Assembly: GCA_047967505.1 (NCBI GenBank)
Contig: CM106540.1
Origin: Dipteris shenzhenensis
Lineage: Eukaryota > Polypodiophyta > Polypodiopsida > Gleicheniales
Direction: 5' to 3' (one strand)
DNA: 64,000 nt
The position numbers and the translations under genes are program-made. Below, piece by piece: positions 46,069 to 57,497 of the stretch. Numbering within the stretch: position 1 is the first letter of the stretch; every line of letters begins with the position of its first letter. Below the pieces are notes generated by a model. The model was not told where the DNA came from and ran no database searches. It worked only from the letters and a program-made list of their open reading frames with translations.

Positions 46069-48770
46069 GCTGCTAATTGAATATTTATGACACCCAATCC
46101 TCCTTCCTTCCTTGGTCTGGTGCACAAAGCCCACTTAACCTTTGCTATCCTTCTTCTTCTGTCATTCCCACCCCATAAGAAAGATCCGCAGATCCTTATG
46201 AACTTTTCTAACCTTGTTCTAGAAGGACACCAACATGAGAGATAAAAAATGGCAATTGGATATATGTAGTGATTTAGTACTACCCTTCTCCCTGCTAGGT
46301 TTCCATGTAATCCCTTGATACTACTATTTTCTTTTTGAACTTTTCTAGGAACCAGTCCCATCTATCTTTCATCTTAACATTGAATTCCATAGGTATACCT
46401 AGTAGTTTGAATATCTGACCATGGGGATTTTTCTTGCATCCAAGCTGGTCCAAAAGGTTTTGGTTGTCACCAGATAACAATGCATAACCTATTTTGGAGT
46501 GATTTATTTTTGAACCAGATACAGTACAGAATATATCCATATAGTCCATACCTCTTTGTATGTCTACATTTGTGTTTCTAATTGTTAGGGTAGTATCATC
46601 TGCAAATTGTTGGTTTACAAGGTGCTTTCCTAAGGCGAGTTCAATACCATTGATTTCTCCTGCAGTCACCTACTCTTTTATCCGCCATCCCAAAGCATCA
46701 ACAGTTATACAAATAAGAGAGGTGCTAGAGGGCATCCTTGCCTTATGGACCTTCTCAACATGAAGCTCTAAGACATCTCTCCATTCACACACACCTTTGC
46801 AGAGGCATTTGATAGTAGCAGAGCTAGATAAGAAGTGAATTTCTTTCCCAGTCCCAAGCTATTAAGTGATTGCAGTAAAAAGTCCCAATTCAGCCTGTCA
46901 TATGCCTTATCAAAGTCTATTTTAATTAGACAGATCTCTTGATTGCGTTCTTCAGCATGAGTGCACCCTTCCCGTAAGTTGATGATTGCTTCTAAAAGAT
47001 GCCTGTTCTTGATGTAACCTTTCTGTTCCTTCAGAATCCACTTGTCCATCTTGTGTATTAGTCTCAAAGCAATTGATTTGGCATATATCTTGTAGGAATA
47101 GTTTAACATAGTGAGGGGCCTCCAATTTTTTAAAACTATCCTGTCCCCTTCCTTTGGTATAAGCTTAATGACCCCTCCATTTAAATGCTCTGGGAGCAAT
47201 CCCTGCTTAGCCGTCTCCCTCCAAACATCCAGTAAGGAGGGGCTAATAGTGTCCCAGAAGAACTTGTAGAATTCTACAAGTAGCCCATCTGCCCCAGGTG
47301 TTTTGCCATTAGCCATTGCAAATGCAACCTCTTTAAGTTCTTGAAGGGAGAGGTCTATTTCTAGTAGATTTCTATCTAAGTTGGATACAGAGGTTTGTCT
47401 GGCTGAATTGCACCTATTTTTGGCCTCCAGGACCTTGTTGTCTGTTAAGTCCACTGTACTCAAAAGGTTTTTGAAGTGACTAACTATGATCTCCATATTT
47501 TTTGCATCTGATTTAACCAATTCCCCATCATCCTTCTGCAACAAAGGGATTTTCTCATGATTTCTCTTTTTTTTTATCCTTTTGAAGTTCTCCTTAGTTG
47601 GTTTATCTATCTTACCTGCCCACCAATCCCTAAAGTAAACCTTGGCATTTTGAAGCTTGATCTGTTCCTACATTCTGACTTCTTTTCTTTTCATCAATAA
47701 TTGATGTTGGGCATGGGCATTGATATCATTACTTCTAGCTCTTTGTTTAAGATCTTCAATATCCTTCTCGAGCTTGTCCATTCTTCTTGCTCTGATGGCT
47801 GCTCTGTTTTTTTTGGCTTCCTTTAAGATTGTCTGGACCCTTTCAACAGCATCTTAGCCCTGGTACAATGAGTCAGCTGCTGCTATAAAAAACAAGTGCC
47901 AATTCTCTATAATCTGTCTTTGAACTATTTGCAGCTTGAACAAGAAAGGGTCAGCTTTAAACCATGAGTTTCCTTTCTTCCCACTCCCCAAATCAATACA
48001 AGCTAACACTGTCTTGTGGTCTGATAAGGTGAGAGATGAAAAGGTGGATTGCTTGACTTCTAGAGCTTGGTCAATCACAGATTGAGCAATATACACTCTA
48101 TCTAGCCTATCTTCTCTCCTCAAATTACCTACCTGTCTATTGCTCCAAGTGTAGATGCTGGGAGTCCCAATGTCTACAACTTGCAGATTTTCTTTGAGGT
48201 CTTCTCATATTTGTTGTTCAGGACCCCTAAGTACTGATCCCTTTTGCATCAATCTGTCTTTGACATTCTCAACCATATTGAAGTCTCCCATAATAATACA
48301 GTCACTTCCTAGATTCAACATTGAATCCCAAGTGATTCTTCTTTCCATGGAACCTATTGGGGCATAAACTGAGATAGTTGTGAAAGAAAAACTTTTCATT
48401 CCGCATTCTAAGGCAAGCCATCTGTGGTTTGGGTCATGCCTGCATCTAATGGCACAATCCTTATAATCCCAATTGCAGTGCCACCCCTTCCTCACGTCTT
48501 GTGAAATACCAAATTCTTCTACTATCAAGCTTTTTTAGCGTATTATCAAGGGTGTCATCAGTTACATTCACCTCTTGTAAGGCAAGAAATGTAGGAGACA
48601 GAGAGCTGTCTCTCAACCACTTGGCTAGTTCCTGACTCCTCCAAGGGTCTGTTAATCCACAAACATTAAGTGTGAGAAAAATGAATGGTTTATTTACCAT
48701 TCGTACTCTTCCCCTTTTTAACCTTGGGGGTTGGGCTTTTGGGTGGGGCACTCTGACCCTTTACTTGGGA
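46069..48770 (-). pseudogene. LINE ORF2: endonuclease and reverse transcriptase
   Basis: Endonuclease at the start: FIFLTLNVCGLTDPWRSQEL, FLALQEV, TISVYAPIG, CIIMGDFNMVENVKDR, TYTWSNRQ-like, LDRVYIAQ and LSDHKTVLA, matching the exonuclease-endonuclease-phosphatase fold. A Lys/Arg-rich linker follows at 47550-47850. The reverse transcriptase has GKTPGADGLLVEFYKFFWDT, VIKLIPKEGDRIVLKNWRPL, SYKIYAKSIALRL, LIKIDFDKAYDRLNWDFLLQ and the catalytic FADDT box near 46600, then LLGIPMEF and NHYIYPIAIFYLSCWCPSR. At least four stops or shifts (near 48500, 48205, 47853, 46768). It nicks DNA and copies LINE RNA at the nick. Confidence 0.85.
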
Positions 48771-48854
48771 GACCCTTCTCTTATTCAAAGTGGTAGCTTG
48801 AGGTTTGGCAAGGGGTCCAATAGGGTTACTTAGTTTTTGGGCCAGAGGGAGTTC

Positions 48855-49820
48855 TTCCTATGAGTCTCCCAACTCTAATTCACTCATACTGGAATCTACT
48901 TGATTTACATCCTCCTCAAACTCTCTAGACCAGCCAAGTTTGATTTTAGCTTCATCCATTTGTGCATCCTGTATCCACTTCTCAGTTTCTTGGTCAATAA
49001 GAGCCTCAAAAGTATTGTTGGTTGCTAGAGGAAATGTTACTCTCTCCTTTTCTTGTTGTACAATAGGCTTCTTCTGATCCTCTACCTTCTTATCTAAATT
49101 GTTATCTACCAATATTTCTACAATTTTCTCCATGTCTTGGTTTTTTGCCTTGCCTTTGAAAGTCCACTTTGGTTTAGAAGGGAGATTGGCATGCTGTTGA
49201 GCTCCTGGATTGGTTTAGGACCATCTCTCTTTAGAGGGTAGCTTTTGACGATGTGGGATGATAACCCACACAAAAAAAATGAATTAGGAAGGTCCTTGTA
49301 CACCAAGGGCTGCTCCATATAGGCACTCCCATTGACTATCACTAGAGTCTCTGGGAGCTCCTCAACCACATCCAATCTAACACACACCTGGGGGTGGCCT
49401 CTAGGATTAATGAATTACTCCTTTTCCACATCTATCACTTTTCCTAAGCTTCTGTAATGATTAGGGTCTTGGTTCACTAAAGAAAAGGGAAGGTAAGGGA
49501 GCTCTACCCAAACAGGTATAAAGTTCGATCTGGGCTTATTAGGGTTGACTCTAGATATAGAGGTTGATGCCTTATGGTCCATAGGGCATGGTGGAGAGCC
49601 TTCTAGGCCATATCCTCAATTTCAAAAAGGAAAAAGAAGAACCCTTTTCTTAGAAATCTAACACTAGTGACCACAAGCCCTTTCCTTATCCAATTGTTTC
49701 TAATCCATCCCTCTAGAAAAGTAGTTGGAGATCTAGGACCAGGAAGATATCCTATTAAGGAATAATGCAATGCCAAAAAAAAAAAACTGAAAAAAAAGGG
49801 GTGCATTGGCACGGCCAAGG
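48855..49820 (-). pseudogene. LINE ORF1 (DUF4283-like with degenerate zinc knuckle)
   Basis: Blocks: LIGYLPGPRSPTTFLEGWIR, GLVVTSVRFLRKGFFFFLFE (DUF4283 pattern of plant LINE and gag-like proteins), then CVRLDVVEELPETLVIVNGS with YKDLPNSFFLCG, a degenerate CCHC knuckle in which only part of the Cys/His set is left. A charged tail follows (48858-49133). RNA-binding role is known for the family. Stops separate the blocks. Confidence 0.65.
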
Positions 49821-51000
49821 GCCAGACAGGACCTCATCTAGCCCTTGGGTGTGCCATTGTGCCCCCTATCCATTTTATTTTTTAGGGCACTGCATTACAT
49901 TAATGGCCCTTTGTAATGTCTCTTGCAATACACAGAAGGTGTTTGTTGAACTTTTCCTTTAGTACAACAATTAAAAATCCTCACAAGTTGGTTACAAGAG
50001 CCTTTTATAAACGCTGACATTAACATTTACACTTTTAAATGTGAATTTATAGAATGACAAGGAAAATTAATGCTTTGAAGAATGAAAACAATGTAATGTA
50101 AAAGTGTTTGTATTCATATTGATGAAAGTATACAATTGTGACCTTGTAATCATTTATTTTTTTAAATGAGGGTTTATATTTATGTTATATCAGAACATAT
50201 GAAGTTTACATCGGTATATATCTTCGCTAACAAAGAAAAAAGGGAAGACATACATATAGGCTTGATCATTTGGTTAACCCCAAAATTCCACCCTTGGAGT
50301 AGCATCACAACAACAGAGATTATTGGTATGATGACAAGCACCAACTTTAGCTCAGTCTTCATCATCTTTTCCTTCTCCTTTGGAGCCAGCATGTCAGGCT
50401 TACAAAACACCTTGAGGATAATTGTACCTGGAATAGCAAGGGGGGCCAGAGGTAGTAATTGGCTCTAGCGCTTTGTTATAGAATAGCAATTGGAATTGAT
50501 GGTAGATTGGCAGCTCGATCAATCATCCAGGTAGGTTCAGAAGTAGTAGCCACCTTAGTTGATTCATGTCACACTTTGTAGGTTGCACTTGCAGGATCGT
50601 TGCAAGAAATACGTCTTTTGTAATAAACATGTGGCTTTCCACCTATCATGGAAGTAGGTAGCATCATGGGCATTGCAGGTGATTCAATATGGAAGCCATT
50701 TGGAGAGAAATGAACCAAGGGAGTCTCTACAGGGACATTGATCCCCTGGGGGTAAGTGTGTATATCTTGAGGTCTATGTGTTGAACATTATGTTTCTGTA
50801 CTGGGCTTTGAAGACCCATCTTTGTAGGTGCTTCCTTGTACTTAGTTTGCAAATGTCCTTTTTCTTCTAATGTTTCCAAGGGGGCTCGTACTTGGGCACG
50901 AAGTGGCCTATTTTTTTGCATATTCTTCCTCTTTTTTAACACAAGTTTGGACCTCCTTAGAGAGGTATTATGGTATTGGGAGATTGTTTTCATGACTCTG
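49821..51000. other. Intergenic DNA with possible minus-strand gene debris
   Basis: Minus-strand frames read NVPVETPLVHFSPNGFHIES, GGKPHVYYKRRISCNDPASA and MLAPKEKEKMMKTELKLVLV with IIPIISVVVMLLQGW (one hydrophobic segment). The composition looks protein-like, with one or two stops, but I recognise no family. It may be exon remains of a captured gene. Confidence 0.3.
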
Positions 51001-51320
51001 AAGAAAGCAACAAATTCAAAAAAATAGCATCAGTATTAATTATTTCATTACTAAAAACTTTACACCATCTTTGAGTCCAGATGCACCATAATGTAGACCT
51101 CCAAATACTATTCCAGTTTGATGGTGCCCTTATTGGAGAGTCACCAAGCGCATATAAGAAAGATAGGAGAGAATCATTTTTGGAATATATCCTAGAGGGA
51201 TCTATAGAAGGGACAATATGAGAAGAAGATGAGGAAGCTACGGATGGAAACCACCCATGCAACATCCAAGACAACACAACATGTAGGAGTTGGCCAAGTA
51301 GGATCTTACCCATGTAGGAG
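50990..51320 (-). pseudogene. Possible LINE C-terminal fragment
   Basis: An open minus-strand frame ends with NWNSIWRSTLWCIWTQRWCK and VFSNEIINTDAIF, reminiscent of the WxxxxxxxWxIWxxRNxxxF motif after the zinc finger of plant LINE reverse transcriptases. The N-terminal part of the same open frame is antisense to a coiled-coil frame and is doubtful. Confidence 0.35.
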
Positions 51321-52190
51321 TTGGCAAAGGTAGAATTGGTACAAAACCTACCAGAGGAGGTAGAAGCAAAGGCATGCAGGCACAACAACATGCTGAGGGT
51401 ACTAAGGACCAAGCAAGAGAAGCTTAAAAAAGGCCCAAGAAGGAAGGGGAGAGAAGAGAATTTGCAAAGAGGTAGGTCAAGCACTTGCATTAGCAGCTTG
51501 AAGACACTAGAGCGAACGAGAACCAAGCAAAGGCCGATCTAGCAAAACTGAAAACAAGTTGAAGCACATAAAGCAAAAAAGGAAGTTCTTTACAGACGGC
51601 TTTTTAACACATATAATGCATTGAACATTGATAAAGACAATCTTATAACTCAGCTAGAGGAGGGACAATGCACACACTATGGCAATGATGTAGCCTGCAA
51701 GGGTTGCAAGAGAGCTTTACAACCAAAAAGGATGTAGCTCAGGAACAGAGTAGGAAGGATGTAGACCGGGTAGAGAGAAACCTGAGGTGGAGCTCACAGC
51801 AAGAATGAGAATGTTTAATATTGGAAATAGAAGGCTCAATACTAGGAAAATAAGCACAATGTCCTACAATTAAATGACAATACTACTCTAGAGAAGCATG
51901 CCATGAGTCTTGAAAATTTTAGGAGGTAGCCATACCCAAAGTACTCTGGCAGTTTTGAGAAAGGCCTACAATGAAGCTACTAAATAATTTCAAAAGGCTT
52001 AGAATCAAATAAAGCTATTTCCATTAGTGAGAACCAAGTGGAGCAATTGAAGGAGAACATTCGCGCTCTCAGGATGAGGCAAGAAGGAATCAAGAAACAA
52101 CTTGCTCATGAACAAGGTGAGATTATGATATTGAGAGTGGCCATAGTTAAACCGTATGAATATCCTCTTACAATGTGATAGTGTCATATG
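51321..52190 (+). pseudogene. Coiled-coil coding debris
   Basis: Plus-strand reading gives Lys/Glu/Arg-rich, heptad-like sequence: NLPEEVEAKACRHNN, VLRTKQEKLKKGPRRKGREE, then KDNLITQLEEGQC and NQVEQLKENIRALRMRQEGI, broken by many stops. It resembles coiled-coil stretches found in plant retrotransposon gag-like proteins. No domain recognised. Confidence 0.3.
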
Positions 52191-52199
52191 GGCACACTC

Positions 52200-55040
52200 T
52201 TCAATGGGGACATTATAGATGAGTGCTAGCAGATCCAATGACCCTAGTGTAGCCATCCTATGCATGTGTTTTGCTTAAACCACTCTAGCATGATTCTTGT
52301 ATTTTTAAGGTCTTTCTGAACACTTTTTTGCACTTTTGGCCACTATTTGAGCAATTTTGGGCAATTTTCTAGCATTTTTTGACCAATATTTAGCACTCTT
52401 TTAGCACTATTTGACCATAATAAGTCTATGTTTTACTAGATAAATATAATTGCAACCAATGCGGTGGTTCAACTAGAACAATTATTATACAAGTTAAGTG
52501 ATTCATAATTATGAATTGTAACCAATGAGGTAGTTTTACAAGTGGTTTAGGAATAATCTTTTTTTAACTATTCCCAATGATGCAAATAGAGGGTTGTACG
52601 TGATATGCACTAAAATTGATATCTGTTTCTTATAATGATGAGCACTCTTAGACACATTCCTATCTTTGAGTTTATTCATGTACTAGGATTACAATGCTTA
52701 AAGCTCCTTTGCTCAATTGAAAGGTTAGGTCTCCTAGCCATAAATGTAAGGTACAGTTCTTTCTTCTCATCAAACATACAAAAAATAAAATTTTGGGCAT
52801 GAAAAACTATAACAACATGTTGTGCCAACCAGTGGGCTGGTTTTAAACATTAATTTTAAACTATGAATCATACTATAACAAGTTCCAACCATTGCCCTAG
52901 TTCAACTATGGGTCGGTGGCATGCTAAGACAATAAATTTTTATACTATTAAAAAATGCAGTTGACAACCACTAGTTTTAAACTATTAATTACACTTTCAT
53001 TTCACTATAACAAATGTTCTAAGCACCACTGCAAGGGATGGTCTAAACCGCATCAACCATAGGAGGTGGTTGGAAAAGCAACAAAGGACATCAATTTGAC
53101 TATAATAAAGCATAATAGATGCAAAATAGATAGTTAATTATTTCTAGTAGACGTGTGAATGCACCACCAAACATATATGGCATGTCGATATGGCTGTGCC
53201 ATTAAAGGGGATGCCTCAAGGGCTACACTAACTTTGACCTTATGAGAAACATAGTAGTGATAGCACATAGTGCAAAATATATGCAAAGTTCATAACAAGT
53301 TTGGGCACTTTGGCCCATGCCAACCACCGCAATGGTTGATCCCACCAACTACATCCATGCAAAACATTTCTTGAAGGCCTTAAATTAAGGCCAATCCTAA
53401 AGATATTAAGGGAAATCCTAAAGCTTAATTGGGAGTGTATCCATATAAATATCACAATTTTTTGAATAAGACTAGTATTCATAAGACCAAAATTCATAAG
53501 GCATGGGTTCATGAGACCAAAATGCATAACAAATTGTATACATGAACAAGATTATATTACAAAAAGGTGTTCTATTGACACAAGAATGTAGTATTCATAA
53601 GACCAAGATTCATAACAAGTTTGTATGTATTAACAAGCTTATATTACAAAAATGTATTCTGTCCACACATGAATGCTCAGCTCAGATTGTGGTTCAGTTG
53701 CTTCACTTTTTTTAAAAATGCTTTGTTCAATTGGTGAGATACTCAACTCAACCTTCATGAAGATCAACCCATTGTTTGATGTTGCAAAAACTCCTAAAAT
53801 ATTATTTATGTGGCTTGATCCACTTGTGAATGTGGCCCATATATAATCCATAAGTAAAATGAATCATTGTGGGACTCAATCACACATCTCACATGGACTG
53901 AATTGGGTAGATTGATCGTCACTTAAGGTCTTATAGCATATCATCCACTCTACGATTGTGGGAGAGAAATACAACTGCCTTGGAGAGAACTACAACTACC
54001 TTAGAGATAATTACAACTGACTTGGAGATAGCTACTAGAAACAAGAACATAATAAGCTAGAGGTGGGACATATAACTTGGTGGATCCAGAGGGTAGACAT
54101 GAGGGTGGAGCAGGAGGGTTGAGTAGAAGATGAGGGTAGAGCAGTGGGAAGTCAACAAGGGTTACGGAGAGGAGGGTAAAATAGTGTGAAGTCAATAGGG
54201 TGGTGGAGCCGATGAGGGTGGAGCAGTGTAAAGTCGATGCGGCTACATGGCACTTAAATAGCCAGTGCCCATCAAGCTAGCTTAATGAGCAATTAGCTAT
54301 TTTGATCAAATTGCCAGTTAACGAGCAATTGGCTTCCTACCATGATTTTGAGGGGCACTACAAGAAATTTTTCCAACATGGCACTTTGTTTTAGAGGGAG
54401 GGAAGGGCAAAACCCCAAACCCCCTTTATTTATTGACTTTGCTAGCCATAGAATGGTGGATTCGATGGTTGTCCCATCATGCAAGCTAGGTTGTAGGATC
54501 CCAGTGGCTATTAAATTGTCTACAAGCTAAAAAAGCAATAAAATTAAGTCATCCCACGTAATTCTAATCAAACTCCAAGGTCTGCCAATTATTCCTCACC
54601 ACACTATAATTTCACCTAGACAATACTCTCTAATCCATCATGTTCTTAAATTCTACTATGTTACGTTACGTAACCAAAGCTATGAAGTTGAAGATAACAT
54701 AAGTTATAATGGTTACAATGGTCTTGATTATAGTTAGAAATCATGATGTGATCACTAACTATTTGTAGCTGGTAGTGCTAGCATGGTGGCCGATTTTCAC
54801 CATCATTATTATAAGTGTCCACAACCCAATTAAGCCTATTGACTACCATGGTGCACGAAGCCAATTTCTACAACATGAAAATCGATAAAGTTCTCATTTA
54901 AATAAAGAAATCCTAGTAATTGTGTAATTTTTCAAGACTTTTATAGTTCAATCTCTACATTAGACCTTAGCAGTGGTTGTGATTGGGCATGCATGGTAAC
55001 TAGAACTCATGCATGTGAATGTTCACTAACTCATAGTGCG
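52200..55040. other. AT-rich intergenic DNA with small repeats
   Basis: Short phrases recur at 52320-52430 (TTTTGGCCACTATTTGAGCA, GCACTCTTTTAGCACTATTT), at 53455-53640 (ATTCATAAGACCAAAATTCA type units) and at 54085-54240 (GATGAGGGTGGAGCAGTG with AAGTCAA, three to four units). No gene found. A lone CACTACAAGAAA lies at 54357. Confidence 0.4.
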
Positions 55041-55043
55041 AGC

Positions 55044-55301
55044 CTCGGGGGGTGCACTAATAATAAATCCTAAGTATCACGTGTGTTCAAGGTATATTTA
55101 TAAAACCCCTCAACTAAAGCTTTTTTCCCAATAAAACCACCCCTCTTTATGTATGAAGTAACGGATTTTTTTCCTAAACTTGAATTAAAAGCCCCTCTTG
55201 CTATTGTAATCCAATTAACTTTTTCTCAAAAGTGGCATTATAATACCCCTCCCTTTCAATGCATGTGGTACACTAAAAATTTTGGAGGTGAACCCCCTGA
55301 G
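55044..55301. mobile_element. MITE, copy 3
   Basis: Starts CTCGGGGGGTGCACT and ends GGTGAACCCCCTGAG, an imperfect inverted repeat of the copy-1 type. The interior matches copy 2 in inverse orientation (ACCCCTCAACTAAAGC, AAACCACCCCTCTTTATGTA, GCATGTGGTACACTAAAA). The flanking 8-mers GTGCGAGC and GTGCCAAG are only partly alike. Confidence 0.85.
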
Positions 55302-56640
55302 GTGCCAAGATGGTGGTCGATTTCCACCATCATTACTATAATTGTCCACATCCTCTAATTAAGCCGATTTCCTCTCATGGTGCTCAACTAGCACATCATG
55401 GCTGCAACCACCACAATGGTTGAATATCAACCACCCCTCATCCCCAAAATTTCATAAAATGCAAATGAAAACTAATCAACATAATAGCAAAACACAAATA
55501 GCACAATGGCTACATCCATTCGCCCCTTTTGCTTCTATAGCTATTTCTCCCCTCCTTGACAAGTAGCTCCCTATATCTTGCTTGCAAGCCTTCCCAACAA
55601 GCTACAACATCATGGATTCAGCAGACAATCTTTCTCTACAAACCAACACACCTAGCATGGTGGCTAAAACTAGCAAATGAATATAAGCTCATCATCATGA
55701 ACTTCACAAAAAAAGGCTACACTTAATTATGCATTGTCCCCTAGATATGAAAGCATGCAATCTCAAGTGATTGACCATTGTGATGTACAGTCAAGATTCC
55801 TAACTAGCAACACAAGCAATTTTCTATTGTGGCTAGGTTTGGGGTTTCTTTTCATGTGCTACGATTGGGACTTTAGACCACATTGCACACATAATGTATC
55901 ACAATTATACAGATCCCCAACTAGATCTAGCACAATGATGTGCTCCTCATATGCCTACATCCCCTCTATAGCATATATATGTCCAATCTTGTTGGGAGAA
56001 CCTCTCGTGTTATTGTGGTAGAATAGCATCACTACAGCAATGACTTCCTCACTTCCTCTTTGCAACAACTAGCTTATCTAAGCTATGCACCTCTTTCACA
56101 TTTTTGAGGCCATCCCTCAAGCTAGAGAGTATGATCTCTTGGGCGTGCAACTCCTGAGGTGTTGGAAGAGTGGACACTTGATGAATCAACTTTAGAGTCT
56201 ATGCACTTAACGCACTATATATTCAAGATTTAACATCAAAGTTGCTGAGACAATAGAGCTTGGAATTCACAACTTAGAATTGAAATTCCAAAATCTAAAT
56301 AACAAGGGGGCTAGCATGCAATGCAAGTGGCTACTACCAAAATCCTAGAATTGAAGTCTGGAAATCGATGATAGATCAATCATCATAGGCATCATAATTG
56401 AAGTTTGATACATCATAAAACAAACATCAAGGCGATAATTAAAATGAAAGTCTTTAGTCACATGTCAACGATAAGCCATAACAAGTGTCGATTGGACAGA
56501 AGAAGATTTAAAAATAGGATTTTAAGACACTAGCACTCGTTCAATTTTTTTTAATTTGGGAAAAAGTATTATAGGCCCCCCCCCCCTTTTAAAAAAAACA
56601 AACAAACAAACAAGGAAAAAGAAAAAAAATAAATAAACAT
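55302..56640. other. Non-coding stretch
   Basis: No gene seen. The flanks of MITE copy 3 show an older duplication: CATGGTGGCCGATTTTCACC at 54782 recurs as AAGATGGTGGTCGATTTCCA at 55309. A C10 run, an A-rich (CAAA)n stretch and AAATAAATAAA lie at 56578-56640. Confidence 0.4.
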
Positions 56641-57480
56641 GTGTCTTAAAGATGCGTACATTTTTTAAGTGTCTTAAGTGTTTGCTTCTTCATTGCCTTG
56701 CCCATTGCTTTGGCTTGCATCCCTGTGATGACCTTTAAGGGTATTACGGCCACCTGGCCTTGTTCGATACTAAGCAAGTTAAGGCTGGTGCTCTTAAGCA
56801 AGGTGACTAGGGTTGTCGGTCTTCTCAAGGGATAGTCCTTGTGTAAGAAAACAATACAACGTCTATGCTCAACAGATAACAGGATCTCGTACACAAGAGA
56901 GAAAACATATAGTATGGAGAATCAAAAATTTGATTACTGTAAAACTGATACAATAGATGGCGTTACCTCCCAGCCGTGCACTCCTGTGAAAGAAGCTTCA
57001 ATGGCATGCTAGAAACAATAGAAGACGGAGGCTGGATGCTAAGGAATCAAGGTTGTTGTAGCCAATGATGAAATGGGCTTCACCGGCTTGCTCTTATATA
57101 GCCACCAGTCGTAGTCGGTTAGACCCAAATGGGTGACCAACCCAGTCCGCCCAAAACGGTCGACTGGGGGTCGGTCCCGAAATAGGCCATTGACCACACG
57201 ATAGAACTGGTGCGCAAAATAGAGCAACTCACCTATGGTCATCGTTCGGCCCAGAGCCATCCGGGATCATCTGAGGCTCCAAATGGGCTCTGCAACCCGA
57301 GAGTGGGCTACCCCAGGAAATGCTCCATCTACCCTCAGTGCAGTCAATCATGGGATGCCTTCCCGCACTTGCATGTAGCCTATTTGGCAGTGTGCCAACT
57401 CTATCTGAAGCCGTCCAACCATCAGGCCACACATGGCCCCCATCTAGTGTCCAAACCAGGACCTACTGAATAACCGAGCT
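56641..57480 (-). promoter_or_regulatory. Possible LTR or promoter with TATA box
   Basis: Minus strand GGCTATATAAGAGC at about 57089-57102 is a good plant TATA box. It lies just downstream of the gypsy gag on the same strand, the position of a 3' LTR if pol was deleted. It does not obviously match the 5' LTR at 61.4-62.4 kb, so it may belong to another element. Confidence 0.35.
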
Positions 57481-57497
57481 ACTCAAATGCCTTCTCC

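Larger units (their letters stand above)
45390..49820 (-). mobile_element. Plant LINE (non-LTR retrotransposon), degenerate
   Basis: Minus-strand element with ORF1 (DUF4283-like, about 49820-48850) and ORF2 (endonuclease, reverse transcriptase, C-terminal region, about 48770-45800). Similarity to the C-terminal part continues weakly on the far side of a nested MITE (45820-46068) to about 45390. No poly-A tail or target duplication was found. A relic of the same family lies at 1300-2115. Confidence 0.8.

Noticed and set aside
54357-54368. CACTACAAGAAA, a canonical CACTA start
   Set aside because: No subterminal repeats, no partner end and no transposase sequence nearby; could be chance.
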